A DNA stretch of 48,734 nucleotides, taken from Bacteroidales bacterium (lineage in GTDB: Bacteria; Bacteroidota; Bacteroidia; Bacteroidales; Muribaculaceae). Where the stretch lies: the NCBI GenBank assembly GCA_030524765.1, contig JAUNGA010000009.1:1-48734 (forward strand). Reading direction: 5' to 3'. The notes under the pieces were generated by a model that saw only the letters and a program-made list of their open reading frames with translations, had not been told where the DNA came from and made no database searches. The translations under genes were made by a program, and so were the position numbers. Shown piece after piece: positions 16,188-24,741 of this stretch (position 1 is its first letter; the number at the start of each line of letters is the position of its first letter).

Positions 16188-18677
16188 ATGCAACGGAAAG
16201 AAATAGAAGTGAGGGGTGCGCGCGTGCACAATCTGAAGAACGTGAATGTGAACGTGCCCTTAGGTAAAATAGTCGCTGTAGCCGGTGTGTCGGGCTCGGG
16301 CAAGTCATCGCTTGCACTCGGAACAGTGTATGCCGAGGGATCAAGGCGTTATCTTGAGTCGCTGTCGACCTACACGAGAAGGCGCATGACGTTCGCGTCA
16401 AAAGCCCGGGTTGACGAGCTGCTATACGTGCCGGCCTGCATCGCCCTGCATCAGCGTCCGGGGGTGCCGGGCATAAGAAGCACATTCGGCACGGGGACGG
16501 AACTACTTAACAGTCTGAGGCTAATGTATTCGCGTCTGGCCGAACACAAGTGTCCGACATGTGGCCGATATCACGAGCCTACACTTGACGTAGCGGCCGA
16601 GAATGAGCTGGTGTGCCCTGACTGCGGCACACATTTCTACGCGCCGGGAGCCGAGGATCTGTCGTTCAACAGCACAGGAGCTTGCCCGGAATGTGGCGGC
16701 GTGGGTACGGTGATGAATGTCGACCGCTCGAAACTCGTGCCCGACGAGAGCCTGACGCTCGAGCAGGGCGCAGTGGCTCCATGGAACAGTCTGATGTGGA
16801 GCCTGATGGTGGACGTGGCACGAGAGATGGGCGTGCGCACCGATGTGCCTTTCCGCGACCTGTCTGACGAGGAAAAGGAAATGGTGTATGATGGGCCGAT
16901 GGAGAAACGCCACATATTCTATAAAGCCAAGAATTCACCGACCGCCGGCGAGCTCGACTTCACATATTACAGCGCAGTCAATTCGGTGAAAAACGCGCTC
17001 GCTAAGGTTACTGACGAGAAGGGCATGAAGCGCGTCGAGAAATTCCTGAAGCAAGAGGTGTGCCCGGCCTGCCACGGAACGCGTCTCTCAGAGAAAGCCC
17101 GTGCCCCGCGACTGAGGGGGATATCGCTTGACAAGGCCTGCGAGATGCCGCTGACCGACCTTGTGAAGTGGGTGGAAGGTGTGCCGGGCTCGCTGCCGGC
17201 CGACATGAGACCGATGGCCGAGAGCATATGCGAGTCATTTATGGTGACAGCGCGCAGACTCCTGGACCTGGGACTCGGCTATCTTACTCTCGACCGCGGA
17301 GCGGCGACACTGTCAAACGGCGAGCGCCAGCGCATGCAGCTCGCGAGAGTGGTGAGAAACCGTACCACAGGGGTAATGTATGTCCTCGACGAACCGTCAA
17401 TCGGGCTGCATCCGGCCAACATCGAGGGCCTGAAGGGTGTGATGCATGACCTGCTCGACGACGGCAACTCGATACTGCTTGTCGACCATGACACGCAGAT
17501 ATTGCGCGATGCCGACTGGATAATCGAGATGGGCCCCGGCGCGGGATCGAAGGGAGGTACCGTGATAGCGCAGGGAATGGTGGAGGATGTGGCACATAAC
17601 CCCGACAGCCGCATCGGACCGTTTCTCTCGGAAGGGAGCCATAAGAGAGTGAGACCGACTGTGGCTGATGCCGATATGTTTGCCAACGGCGCCATCAGCC
17701 TGTCGACACGACAGATACACACGGTGAGTCCGCTGACGGTGGAGATTCCGCGTGGACGGCTCACGGTGGTGACCGGAGTGTCAGGTTCCGGAAAGACTAC
17801 TCTCATACTCGAAAGCCTTGTGCCGGCGCTCGAAGCTTTCACCGGAACGACACCGATGCCGGGGCATGTGGTGTCGGTATGCGCCGAAGGCATAAAGCAT
17901 GTGAAACTCATCGACTCGACCCCGATAGGAGCAAACGTACGCTCGACGGTAGCGACATATGCCAATGTACACGACGATCTGCGCCGGCTCTTCGCACGCA
18001 CTCAGGACGCCAGGGCACATGGTCTCAAGGCGGGAGACTTCTCATACAACACCGGCAGGCTGCGCTGCCCGGTATGTGACGGCACGGGCACTGTAAGTCT
18101 CGATGTGCAGTTTCTGCCCGATGTCGATATTCCGTGCCCCGAGTGCAACGGCAGCAGATACTCAAAAGAGGCATTCATGATCAACTACGACGGAAAGCAT
18201 GGCAGCTTCTCGCTTCCCGAACTTATGGCAATGGACGTGGAGACTGCCCGTGAGAAACTCGCCGACCGCCCGACCATACATGACCGCCTGACACTCCTCA
18301 ATGAGCTGGGACTTGGCTATCTTACTGTGGGAGAATCGACTCCGAGCCTGTCGGGAGGCGAGGCCCAGCGACTCAAGCTGGCATCGGAGATGGGACGCGA
18401 GCAGAGCGACTCGGTGTTTGTGTTCGACGAGCCTACCATCGGACTGCACCCGCTCGACATCGTGACGCTGCTCGACGTGTTCCAACGTCTTATCGACAAT
18501 GGAGCGACCGTGATCGTGATCGAGCATGACCTTGATGTGATAGCCAACGCCGACTGGATAATCGACATGGGTCCGGGTGGCGGCGATCAAGGCGGAAAAA
18601 TAGTCGCACTGGGCACTCCCGGGCAGATATCCGCCAACAAGGCAAGTATCACCGGCCGCTACCTGAAGGATGTATGA
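16188..18677 (+). CDS. Class II UvrA-like ABC ATPase lacking the UvrB-binding domain
   Basis: An 829-residue UvrA paralogue, about 110 residues shorter than canonical UvrA. Both ABC modules are complete. Walker A motifs are GVSGSGKSS (33-41) and GVSGSGKTT (~529). The signature regions are LSNGERQRMQLA and LSGGEAQRLKLA, and the Walker B motifs are VLDEPSIGLHP and VFDEPTIGLHP. Zinc-binding CxxC pairs occur in both halves. Soon after the first CPTCG the sequence runs into CPDCG and SFNSTGACPECGGVG, so the ~115-residue UvrB-interacting insertion of UvrA appears absent. Such short UvrAs (UvrA2, DrrC) are linked to DNA damage or DNA-binding drug tolerance. The frame extends to 16050, but the ATG at 16188 begins the conserved region. 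Confidence 0.9.
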   Translation: MQRKEIEVRGARVHNLKNVNVNVPLGKIVAVAGVSGSGKSSLALGTVYAEGSRRYLESLSTYTRRRMTFASKARVDELLYVPACIALHQRPGVPGIRSTFGTGTELLNSLRLMYSRLAEHKCPTCGRYHEPTLDVAAENELVCPDCGTHFYAPGAEDLSFNSTGACPECGGVGTVMNVDRSKLVPDESLTLEQGAVAPWNSLMWSLMVDVAREMGVRTDVPFRDLSDEEKEMVYDGPMEKRHIFYKAKNSPTAGELDFTYYSAVNSVKNALAKVTDEKGMKRVEKFLKQEVCPACHGTRLSEKARAPRLRGISLDKACEMPLTDLVKWVEGVPGSLPADMRPMAESICESFMVTARRLLDLGLGYLTLDRGAATLSNGERQRMQLARVVRNRTTGVMYVLDEPSIGLHPANIEGLKGVMHDLLDDGNSILLVDHDTQILRDADWIIEMGPGAGSKGGTVIAQGMVEDVAHNPDSRIGPFLSEGSHKRVRPTVADADMFANGAISLSTRQIHTVSPLTVEIPRGRLTVVTGVSGSGKTTLILESLVPALEAFTGTTPMPGHVVSVCAEGIKHVKLIDSTPIGANVRSTVATYANVHDDLRRLFARTQDARAHGLKAGDFSYNTGRLRCPVCDGTGTVSLDVQFLPDVDIPCPECNGSRYSKEAFMINYDGKHGSFSLPELMAMDVETAREKLADRPTIHDRLTLLNELGLGYLTVGESTPSLSGGEAQRLKLASEMGREQSDSVFVFDEPTIGLHPLDIVTLLDVFQRLIDNGATVIVIEHDLDVIANADWIIDMGPGGGDQGGKIVALGTPGQISANKASITGRYLKDV

Positions 18678-18701
18678 GCGATTGGGGAACCGGCTCTAAA
18701 A

Positions 18702-20072
18702 TCAGGCGAACAATGTGCGGAAGGCGTCTTCGACGCGGGCAACCTCGACAATTGATATATTAAGCCGCGATGTGTCGACACCCTTGAGATTGTTGCGAGG
18801 GACGAGGATGCGACGCATGCCCAGTTTCTCGGCCTCGGCCACCCGCTGTTCGAGCCGGGCCACCGGGCGAATCTCGCCTGACAGCCCCACCTCACCGGCC
18901 ATGCAGGTGTCGCGCGGAATAACCGTATCGAAGTTGCTTGACAATATGGCGCATATGACCGGCAGATCAAGCGCCGGATCGCTGACCTTGAGGCCGCCAG
19001 CAATATTCAGAAAGACGTCTTTGGCCGCAAGTTTGAAACCGACACGCTTCTCAAGCACGGCAAGAAGCATATTCATGCGCTTGGAGTCGAAGCCTGTGAC
19101 AGACCTCTGTGGCGTACCATAAGCCGCGGTGCTCACCAGAGCCTGCACTTCGATAAGAAACGGACGGGCACCCTCGACCGTCACGCCTACAGCTACACCC
19201 GAGAGTTCCTCGTCAGTGTTGCTGAGCAACAACTCAGACGGATTCGTCACCTCGCGCAGACCTTTTTGCCCCATCTCATATATACCGAGCTCAGACGTAC
19301 TGCCAAATCGGTTTTTTATCGCACGCAGTATGCGGAACATATACTGTCGGTCGCCCTCAAACTGCAGCACCGCATCGACTATATGCTCGAGCACTTTCGG
19401 ACCCGCGAGCGAGCCTTCCTTGGTGATATGGCCGATGAGCAGCACCGGCACAGACGTCTCTTTGGCATATTTAAGCAGTTGGGCCGCACACTCGCGTACC
19501 TGGCTGACACTGCCTGCGGCCGAATCGAGAGAATCGCTTGCAATGGTCTGTATCGAGTCGATGACGACAATGCCTGGTTTGGTCTTCTCGATATGGCCGA
19601 AGATAGTCTCAAGCGATGTCTCGCACACTATAAAGAGATTGTCGCTGCCACGGCCGATGCGGTCGGCACGCATCTTGAGCTGGGTGGCACTTTCCTCGCC
19701 CGAGGCGTATAGGATTGTCTTTGACTTGATGGCAAGCAGATTCTGCAATACGAGAGTCGACTTGCCCACACCGGGCTCGCCGCCGATGAGCACCATCGCT
19801 CCGGGCACGAGTCCGCCCCCAAGCACCCGGTTGAGCTCGGCCGAAGGCAATTTGATGCGTGGTTCCTCGACGGCCGATATTTCGTTGAGCGGGCGCGCAA
19901 CCGATTTACCACGCGCAGCGACGGGTGTGGGTGTGCGTGTCACCCCTACCGCCACACGCTCCTCAACCATTGTGTTCCAACCGCCACAGGCCGGGCATCG
20001 GCCCTCCCACTTGGGCGATTCGGCACCGCACTCATTGCAGAACCATGTCGTCTTGTATTTTGTCTTTGCCAT
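18702..20072 (-). CDS. radA: DNA repair protein RadA
   Basis: A 456-residue RecA-related ATPase that drives branch migration of recombination intermediates. The N-terminal C4 zinc finger uses Cys12, 15, 26 and 29 (CNECGAESPKWEGRCPACGG). The Walker A motif GGEPGVGKST lies at 97-106. The RadA-specific KNRFG motif is present in AIKNRFGSTSELGIYEM, and the C-terminal Lon-like domain ends the protein. The product is complete and of normal length. It starts three bases after the stop of the upstream methyltransferase, so they are probably cotranscribed. It converges with the UvrA paralogue, leaving 24 bases between the stops. Confidence 0.96.
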   Translation of the reverse strand: MAKTKYKTTWFCNECGAESPKWEGRCPACGGWNTMVEERVAVGVTRTPTPVAARGKSVARPLNEISAVEEPRIKLPSAELNRVLGGGLVPGAMVLIGGEPGVGKSTLVLQNLLAIKSKTILYASGEESATQLKMRADRIGRGSDNLFIVCETSLETIFGHIEKTKPGIVVIDSIQTIASDSLDSAAGSVSQVRECAAQLLKYAKETSVPVLLIGHITKEGSLAGPKVLEHIVDAVLQFEGDRQYMFRILRAIKNRFGSTSELGIYEMGQKGLREVTNPSELLLSNTDEELSGVAVGVTVEGARPFLIEVQALVSTAAYGTPQRSVTGFDSKRMNMLLAVLEKRVGFKLAAKDVFLNIAGGLKVSDPALDLPVICAILSSNFDTVIPRDTCMAGEVGLSGEIRPVARLEQRVAEAEKLGMRRILVPRNNLKGVDTSRLNISIVEVARVEDAFRTLFA

Positions 20073-20075
20073 TTA

Positions 20076-20834
20076 TCAGAAGAGTTTTGATCGGAACTGT
20101 GCCAGGACCATTGCTGTGGCTGTAGCGACATTGAGCGACTCTGATGTCGGACGCCCGGGCGGATATGACGGTATGAGCAGACGACGGCTGACACATGCCG
20201 CCACCTCGGGCGACACACCGCGGCCCTCGTTGCCCATCACCACCACACCTGCCGGAGTCAATTGGGATGTATAGATATTGTCACCGTCGAGAAACGTACC
20301 ATAAACCGGCATATCGATTTTTCCGAGCATAGCGGGCAGGTCGCCGTAAATCACCCTGACACGCGAGACAGCGCCCATAGTGGCCTGTATGGCTTTGGGA
20401 TTGAAACAGTCGACCGTGTCAGACGATGCGAGTATCGTGTCTATACCCATCCAGTCGGCTGTGCGCATGATAGTGCCGAGATTGCCGGGGTCCTGCACCC
20501 GGTCGAGCGCCACCACCAGCTGTCCGTGCAAAGCTGTCGGATCGAAAACAGCCGGCTCGGGCAGACGGTAAACGGCGATTACATCAGGTGCGAGCATGAG
20601 AGTGGTCATGCGGCCGAGATCGGCTCGGCCAACAGCCTCGGCGACCGACGCCGATAACGGGTCAAGCGGATGAGAGTCGAGCCATGCCTGTGTCGCATAG
20701 AGATGCTGCAACTCAAAACGGCCGATCGTGTCGATGACACACTTCGATCCCTCGGCGACAAACATACCGCTGCGCCGACGCCCCTTGGCATCGGCAAGCG
20801 ATGTGACGAGTTTTACTGTTGCGTTGGTAATCAT
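20076..20834 (-). CDS. TrmH/SpoU-family RNA 2'-O-methyltransferase
   Basis: A 252-residue SPOUT methyltransferase that should 2'-O-methylate a tRNA or rRNA ribose using S-adenosylmethionine. The N-terminal segment TSLADAKGRRRSGMFVAEGSK is the substrate-binding domain of this subgroup. The knotted catalytic domain has LDRVQDPGNLGTIMRTADW, VVMGNEGRGVSPE and LIPSYPPGRPTSESLNVATA, corresponding to SpoU motifs 1 to 3. The open frame continues to 21203 inside bioB, but that part is shadow; the ATG at 20834 shares one base with the bioB stop (TGATG), indicating translational coupling. The specific RNA target is not determinable. Confidence 0.9.
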   Translation of the reverse strand: MITNATVKLVTSLADAKGRRRSGMFVAEGSKCVIDTIGRFELQHLYATQAWLDSHPLDPLSASVAEAVGRADLGRMTTLMLAPDVIAVYRLPEPAVFDPTALHGQLVVALDRVQDPGNLGTIMRTADWMGIDTILASSDTVDCFNPKAIQATMGAVSRVRVIYGDLPAMLGKIDMPVYGTFLDGDNIYTSQLTPAGVVVMGNEGRGVSPEVAACVSRRLLIPSYPPGRPTSESLNVATATAMVLAQFRSKLF

Positions 20835-21823
20835 CAGAATTCGTATCCGGCTTCGTTGACCATACGGCGGTCTTCGTCTACCGACGAACCTATGGTAGTG
20901 AGCAGATCGCCAACCAGACCACCGTTGATGCCCACACGCATGGCCTCGAGCTGCACGTCGCGTGACAGTCGCTTGCGGCCGCCGGCAAATCGTAGGGTCA
21001 TGGTGGGATGGGCGAATCTGAATATAGCGATTGCATCGAGAATCTCGTCGTCGGTTATCGGTGCAGTGCCTTCGAGCGGAGTGCCGGGAATCGGCGAAAG
21101 AATATTGACAGGAATCGAATGAGGCTGCGCCCGGCGCAGAGTCAGGGCAAACTCGGCCCGCTGTCGCACGGTCTCGCCCATACCGATAATGCCGCCGGAA
21201 CAAATCTCGAAACCGATCTCGCGCGCAATGGCAATAGTCGCAAGCTTGTCCTCAATCGTGTGTGTGGTGCAAAGCTTGCCGAAGTATGACGGAGCCGTCT
21301 CGAGATTACAGTGGTAACGACGTACGCCGCTATCCCACAGCTGTTGCAGCTCGTCGCGGCCGAGCAGGCCGAGTGAAGCGCAGGTGAATATGCCCACCTC
21401 GTCTTTGACCTCGCGCAACAGAGCTGTCATCTTGTCGAGAGCTTTGCCACGCACAGCCCGGCCACTGGCGACAAGCGAGAAACGTCGCACACCGCACTTG
21501 TGATTGAGGCGGGCCGCCTGCATACACTCGTCGTGGTCTATGATGTCGTAAGTGTCGCATCCTGTCGAGTAATGGGCCGACTGGGCACACCACTTGCAAT
21601 TTTCAGAACAAAGACCCGAACGGGCATTTACTATCGAGCACGAATCAAACTGTCTCGGACAAAACCGTGCGGTAATCTCTGCCGCTGCATCGCGCAGGTC
21701 GTGCGACGGAGCATCGCAGAGCGCATAGATCTCGTCGGCCGACAGAGTACCGCCGGCGAGCACTTTATCTTTGAGCCGGGCTACATCACCGGCCGTCATT
21801 GCAGTAGAATGTGAAGTTTCCAT
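20834..21823 (-). CDS. bioB: Biotin synthase
   Basis: A 329-residue radical SAM enzyme that inserts sulfur into dethiobiotin to form biotin. The radical SAM cluster motif CSENCKWC uses Cys72, 76 and 79. Conserved BioB segments are FSLVASGRAV, CASLGLL, HNLET-like CNLETAPSYF, EICSGGIIGMGE and the Arg-bearing RFAGGRKRLSRD. No other bio genes are nearby, so the strain either has them elsewhere or salvages dethiobiotin. It heads a tight bioB, methyltransferase, radA series. Confidence 0.95.
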   Translation of the reverse strand: METSHSTAMTAGDVARLKDKVLAGGTLSADEIYALCDAPSHDLRDAAAEITARFCPRQFDSCSIVNARSGLCSENCKWCAQSAHYSTGCDTYDIIDHDECMQAARLNHKCGVRRFSLVASGRAVRGKALDKMTALLREVKDEVGIFTCASLGLLGRDELQQLWDSGVRRYHCNLETAPSYFGKLCTTHTIEDKLATIAIAREIGFEICSGGIIGMGETVRQRAEFALTLRRAQPHSIPVNILSPIPGTPLEGTAPITDDEILDAIAIFRFAHPTMTLRFAGGRKRLSRDVQLEAMRVGINGGLVGDLLTTIGSSVDEDRRMVNEAGYEF

Positions 21824-21834
21824 ATATATTTGTA

Positions 21835-21862
21835 GCGGCGACCGGTCATAGCCGATCGCCGC
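21835..21862 (-). terminator. Weak hairpin between the pRiA4b ORF-3 gene and bioB
   Basis: GCGGCGA (21835-21841) pairs with TCGCCGC (21856-21862), with a shorter inner CGG/CCG stem. No T-run follows on the minus strand, so it may be a partial terminator or a processing site. Confidence 0.3.
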
Positions 21863-21891
21863 CCCTATGTCTTAAAGAGCGTGCTGACAAA

Positions 21892-22479
21892 TCAGAAATC
21901 CATCTCGTCGTAGCCTTCGCCCAGCTCATCGGGGTCGTAGCTTTCTGAGCCGAGGAAATCCTCGTCAAGATCCTCGGGAATCGTGGCTTTGGCCTTGGCC
22001 GACAACTGGGCGTCAAAGTCGTCCATATCCATGGTCTGTGGAGGGGCCTGCCCCAGCGAGAGCGTACACACCGGGTCTTTGAGCGTTTTACCCGCAGTGA
22101 GTTCTTTCATCTCCATAAACATTGCCCGGTCGGTCATGTAATCAAAGACATAGAGCAGTTTCTGACCTTCGTCATCGATGAAATCCTCAAGTACGGCATC
22201 GTCCATCAGCCATGCTTCCTGGTCAGAATCGAGGTCCATGTCTTCGTATGTGATCTCTTTGCGTTTCTCCCAGTTGTCATCGCAGATAAAAAACGAGTCC
22301 ATCATCGTTTTGTCATAACCGACAGAGTCGCAGATAGCATTCTTGAGGTCAAGAAATGTAGCCTGCGCGTCGATTTTTATCTCACGCTTGAAATTGTCAA
22401 CACCGTCAGAGACGATTCTAAAGTTGAAAATCATATAGTTTGGAGCGGTTAATGTTTCTATGCTTACAGCCTCGGACAT
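21892..22479 (-). CDS. Plasmid pRiA4b ORF-3 / IS1096 TnpR-like domain protein
   Basis: A 195-residue acidic protein with the pRiA4b ORF-3 domain in its N-terminal two thirds. Visible hallmarks are YMIFNFRIVSDGVDNFKREI, the central FFICDDNWEKRKEI and LLYVFDYMTDRAMFMEM. The C-terminal ~45 residues are Asp/Glu-rich and probably disordered. The domain is common on Bacteroidetes chromosomes, where its role is unknown; the transposon-linked name does not mean that a transposon is present, and none is seen. The start at 22479 fits the promoter at 22501-22533; an ATG at 22434 is an alternative that matches the family N-terminus better. Confidence 0.85.
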   Translation of the reverse strand: MSEAVSIETLTAPNYMIFNFRIVSDGVDNFKREIKIDAQATFLDLKNAICDSVGYDKTMMDSFFICDDNWEKRKEITYEDMDLDSDQEAWLMDDAVLEDFIDDEGQKLLYVFDYMTDRAMFMEMKELTAGKTLKDPVCTLSLGQAPPQTMDMDDFDAQLSAKAKATIPEDLDEDFLGSESYDPDELGEGYDEMDF

Positions 22480-22500
22480 AGCCTCGGCGATTTTATACCG

Positions 22501-22533
22501 CGAAGATAATACTTATCACCTTAAAAATGCAAA
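22501..22533 (-). promoter_or_regulatory. Candidate promoter for the pRiA4b ORF-3 gene
   Basis: On the minus strand, TTTG (22530-22533) is followed after 21 bases by TATCTTCG (22501-22508), one mismatch from TAnnTTTG. It would give a leader of about 18 nt before the start at 22479. Confidence 0.5.
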
Positions 22534-22614
22534 TAAAAAATGCCGCCCCTCAAAAGTTTTTTTATTCTTTTGGTATTTTTGACCAAAACTCACCCGGCTG
22601 TCATCTTTTTTGAT

Positions 22615-22622
22615 TAATTTTG
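22615..22622 (+). promoter_or_regulatory. -7 box for the yicC operon
   Basis: TAATTTTG fits TAnnTTTG and lies 54 bases before the yicC ATG. No good -33 box was found. It is probably the main promoter for the seven-gene run that ends at recX. Confidence 0.45.
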
Positions 22623-22676
22623 CATAAGTTTTAAACACGCATAGAATTCATCACCCAATTAAAGACCTACCAACTC

Positions 22677-23555
22677 ATGTTAATGTCAATGACCGGTTTC
22701 GGCAAGGCTTCAGCCGAGGCTCAAGGTAAAAAGATCACGGTAGAGGTCAAATCACTCAACAGCAAACAGCTCGACCTCAACGCCCGCATGCCGTCGGTTT
22801 TCCGTCAGCAGGAAATCGATGTGCGCAATCTCGTGGCCCGGGAGCTCGAGCGCGGCAAGGTCGATCTGATCGTCACCGTAGAGAGTGTCGCCGGAGCCAC
22901 CATACAGAGCCACGTCAATGTCGAGGTGCTTGCTGCCTACCGCGACCAGATACGCGAGGCGGCCAACCGGCTGGGCATCGCTGAACCGGCCGACTGGTTC
23001 CCGGTGCTGATGCGCATGCCCGATGTCATGGTGTCAGACCAGGCCGACGAAGTGTCGCCCGAGATGGCCGAGGCTCTTATCAAGGCTGTAGGGATGGCTC
23101 TTGACGGACTCAAGGCCCATCGTCGCGCCGAGGGAATGCGTCTCGAGGAGTTTTTTGCCACACGCATCGAAGGTATACGCACATTGCTGTCTGAAATCGA
23201 GCCTTACGAGGCCGAGCGCGTGCCACGCATACGCGCACGCATAGAAGATGCCTTGGGCAAGATTCCCGTGGCCGAATACGACAAAGGCCGGCTCGAGCAA
23301 GAGATGATTTTCTATATCGAGAAACTTGATGTGAACGAGGAAAAACAGCGCCTCGCCCAGCATCTGGCCTACTTCCTCGAGACAATGGACGGCAATGTGG
23401 GACAAGGCAAGAAGCTCGGGTTCATCGCTCAGGAAATGGGTCGCGAAATCAACACTCTCGGTTCAAAAAGCAACCATGCCGAGATGCAGTGCATCGTGGT
23501 CAGGATGAAAGACATGCTCGAACAGATAAAAGAGCAGGTACTCAACGTGATGTGA
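22677..23555 (+). CDS. YicC family endoribonuclease
   Basis: A 292-residue YicC/YloC protein. E. coli YicC has been linked to degradation of the small RNA RyhB and to endoribonuclease activity; the native targets here are unknown. The start MLMSMTGFGKA is the family's conserved N-terminus. The C-terminal DUF1732 half shows RLEQEMIFYIEKLDVNEE and the GKKLGFIAQEMGREINTLGSKS block, both highly conserved. The next gene, a sugar epimerase, begins one base after the stop. In many Bacteroidetes yicC is followed by guanylate kinase instead, so the present neighbour is unusual. Confidence 0.93.
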   Translation: MLMSMTGFGKASAEAQGKKITVEVKSLNSKQLDLNARMPSVFRQQEIDVRNLVARELERGKVDLIVTVESVAGATIQSHVNVEVLAAYRDQIREAANRLGIAEPADWFPVLMRMPDVMVSDQADEVSPEMAEALIKAVGMALDGLKAHRRAEGMRLEEFFATRIEGIRTLLSEIEPYEAERVPRIRARIEDALGKIPVAEYDKGRLEQEMIFYIEKLDVNEEKQRLAQHLAYFLETMDGNVGQGKKLGFIAQEMGREINTLGSKSNHAEMQCIVVRMKDMLEQIKEQVLNVM

Positions 23556-23556
23556 T

Positions 23557-24741
23557 ATGACCGGGGGCGTACGCAAACCATGCATCTGCATAGCGACGAG
23601 CACAAGGGCCGACTGGGGGTTGTTGCGTCCTGTGGCCGAATCACTGCGCGACTCGGGATTGGTTGATCTGCGCATATTGGCCACCAACATGCACCTGCTC
23701 GAGCGCTATGGCATGACTGTCGATGAAATCACGTCGGCGGGGTTTGATGTCGACGCACGCGTACCTATCGATGAGGCCGGCGACAGCGAGACCGCGCGTG
23801 CACGTGCGATGGCCCAATGCCTCGCAGGCACAGCCGACGCGCTGGCTGACATGCGGCCCGACACCATAATCATACTCGGCGACCGCTACGAGATGCTTGC
23901 CGTAGCCTCTGCGGCAGCAGTGATGCGGGTGCCGATCATACACATTGCCGGCGGAGAGATATCAGAGGGGGCCGTCGACGACTCGATGCGCCACGCCATC
24001 ACCAAACTGTCGGCCTTGCATCTTACAGCCACCGAACCCTATCGTCGCCGAGTGATAGCAATGGGCGAGCAACCCGAACGCGTTATCAACACCGGTGCCA
24101 TAGGCGTATGGAACGTTGTCAACCGTCCAATGATGTCGCGCGACGAGCTCACCGACAATCTTGGTATAGCCAGAGGCAAAGACTTTGTGGTAGCCACCTT
24201 CCACCCGGCCACTCTCGACGACGCAGACCCTGCCGAGGGTTGCCGTGCCATGCTCGACGCCATCGACCGCCTGAGCGATATGCATGTCATACTCACCTAC
24301 CCCAACAACGACGCCCGTTCGGCTGGCATAATCGACGAGATCGAGCGCTATGCCGCCTCACATTCCGACAGGGTCACACTGGTCAAATCGCTTGGCATGG
24401 CACGCTACCTGCCGGCGATAACCTATGCCCGCGCCGTCATCGGCAACTCGTCAAGCGGCATCGTCGAGGTGCCATCGGCCGGTACACCCACCGTCGACAT
24501 AGGCATACGTCAGCGCGGACGCCTCGCCGGCAAATCAGTCATACACTGCGGCACGACTGCCGACGAGATCTACGATGCCATCATGCTTGCACTGTCTGAC
24601 GACATGCAGGCTACCGCCGCACTGCGCGAAAACCCGTATTGCAAACCCGACACACTTGACATAATGACATGCGCGATTCTTGATTTCACAGCTTCGCTGC
24701 CGGTCGGACCCAAGAAATTTTACGACATACAGCAATGCTGA
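23557..24741 (+). CDS. Hydrolysing NDP-N-acetylglucosamine 2-epimerase (NeuC/LegG type)
   Basis: A 394-residue GT-B-fold enzyme that removes the nucleotide while epimerising C2 of an N-acetylglucosamine-type sugar, giving ManNAc or a 2,4-diacetamido mannose analogue. Key segments are ATSTRADWGLLRP (13-25), LGDRYEMLA with Asp109, the HIAGGE motif at 129-134, and GNSSSGIVEVPSAGTP near the C-terminus. NeuC uses UDP-GlcNAc for sialic acid, whereas LegG uses a GDP- or UDP-linked diacetamido sugar for legionaminic acid. The neighbouring PtmE-like gene tips the balance to LegG (inference). It overlaps the following cytidylyltransferase gene by seven bases. Confidence 0.88.
   Translation: MTGGVRKPCICIATSTRADWGLLRPVAESLRDSGLVDLRILATNMHLLERYGMTVDEITSAGFDVDARVPIDEAGDSETARARAMAQCLAGTADALADMRPDTIIILGDRYEMLAVASAAAVMRVPIIHIAGGEISEGAVDDSMRHAITKLSALHLTATEPYRRRVIAMGEQPERVINTGAIGVWNVVNRPMMSRDELTDNLGIARGKDFVVATFHPATLDDADPAEGCRAMLDAIDRLSDMHVILTYPNNDARSAGIIDEIERYAASHSDRVTLVKSLGMARYLPAITYARAVIGNSSSGIVEVPSAGTPTVDIGIRQRGRLAGKSVIHCGTTADEIYDAIMLALSDDMQATAALRENPYCKPDTLDIMTCAILDFTASLPVGPKKFYDIQQC

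Noticed and set aside
19129..20274. 381-residue plus-strand open frame across radA and the methyltransferase gene
   Set aside because: It is antisense to two genes with clear motifs and is very Ser/Arg/Thr-rich, typical of a shadow frame.
20835..21203. N-terminal extension of the TrmH/SpoU gene into bioB
   Set aside because: The extension lies within bioB in another frame and is Arg-rich shadow sequence; the TGATG junction gives a natural start at 20834.
21892..22479. Evidence for a transposon from the IS1096/pRiA4b-type name
   Set aside because: No transposase, terminal repeats or integrase is present nearby; the domain is widespread on Bacteroidetes chromosomes.
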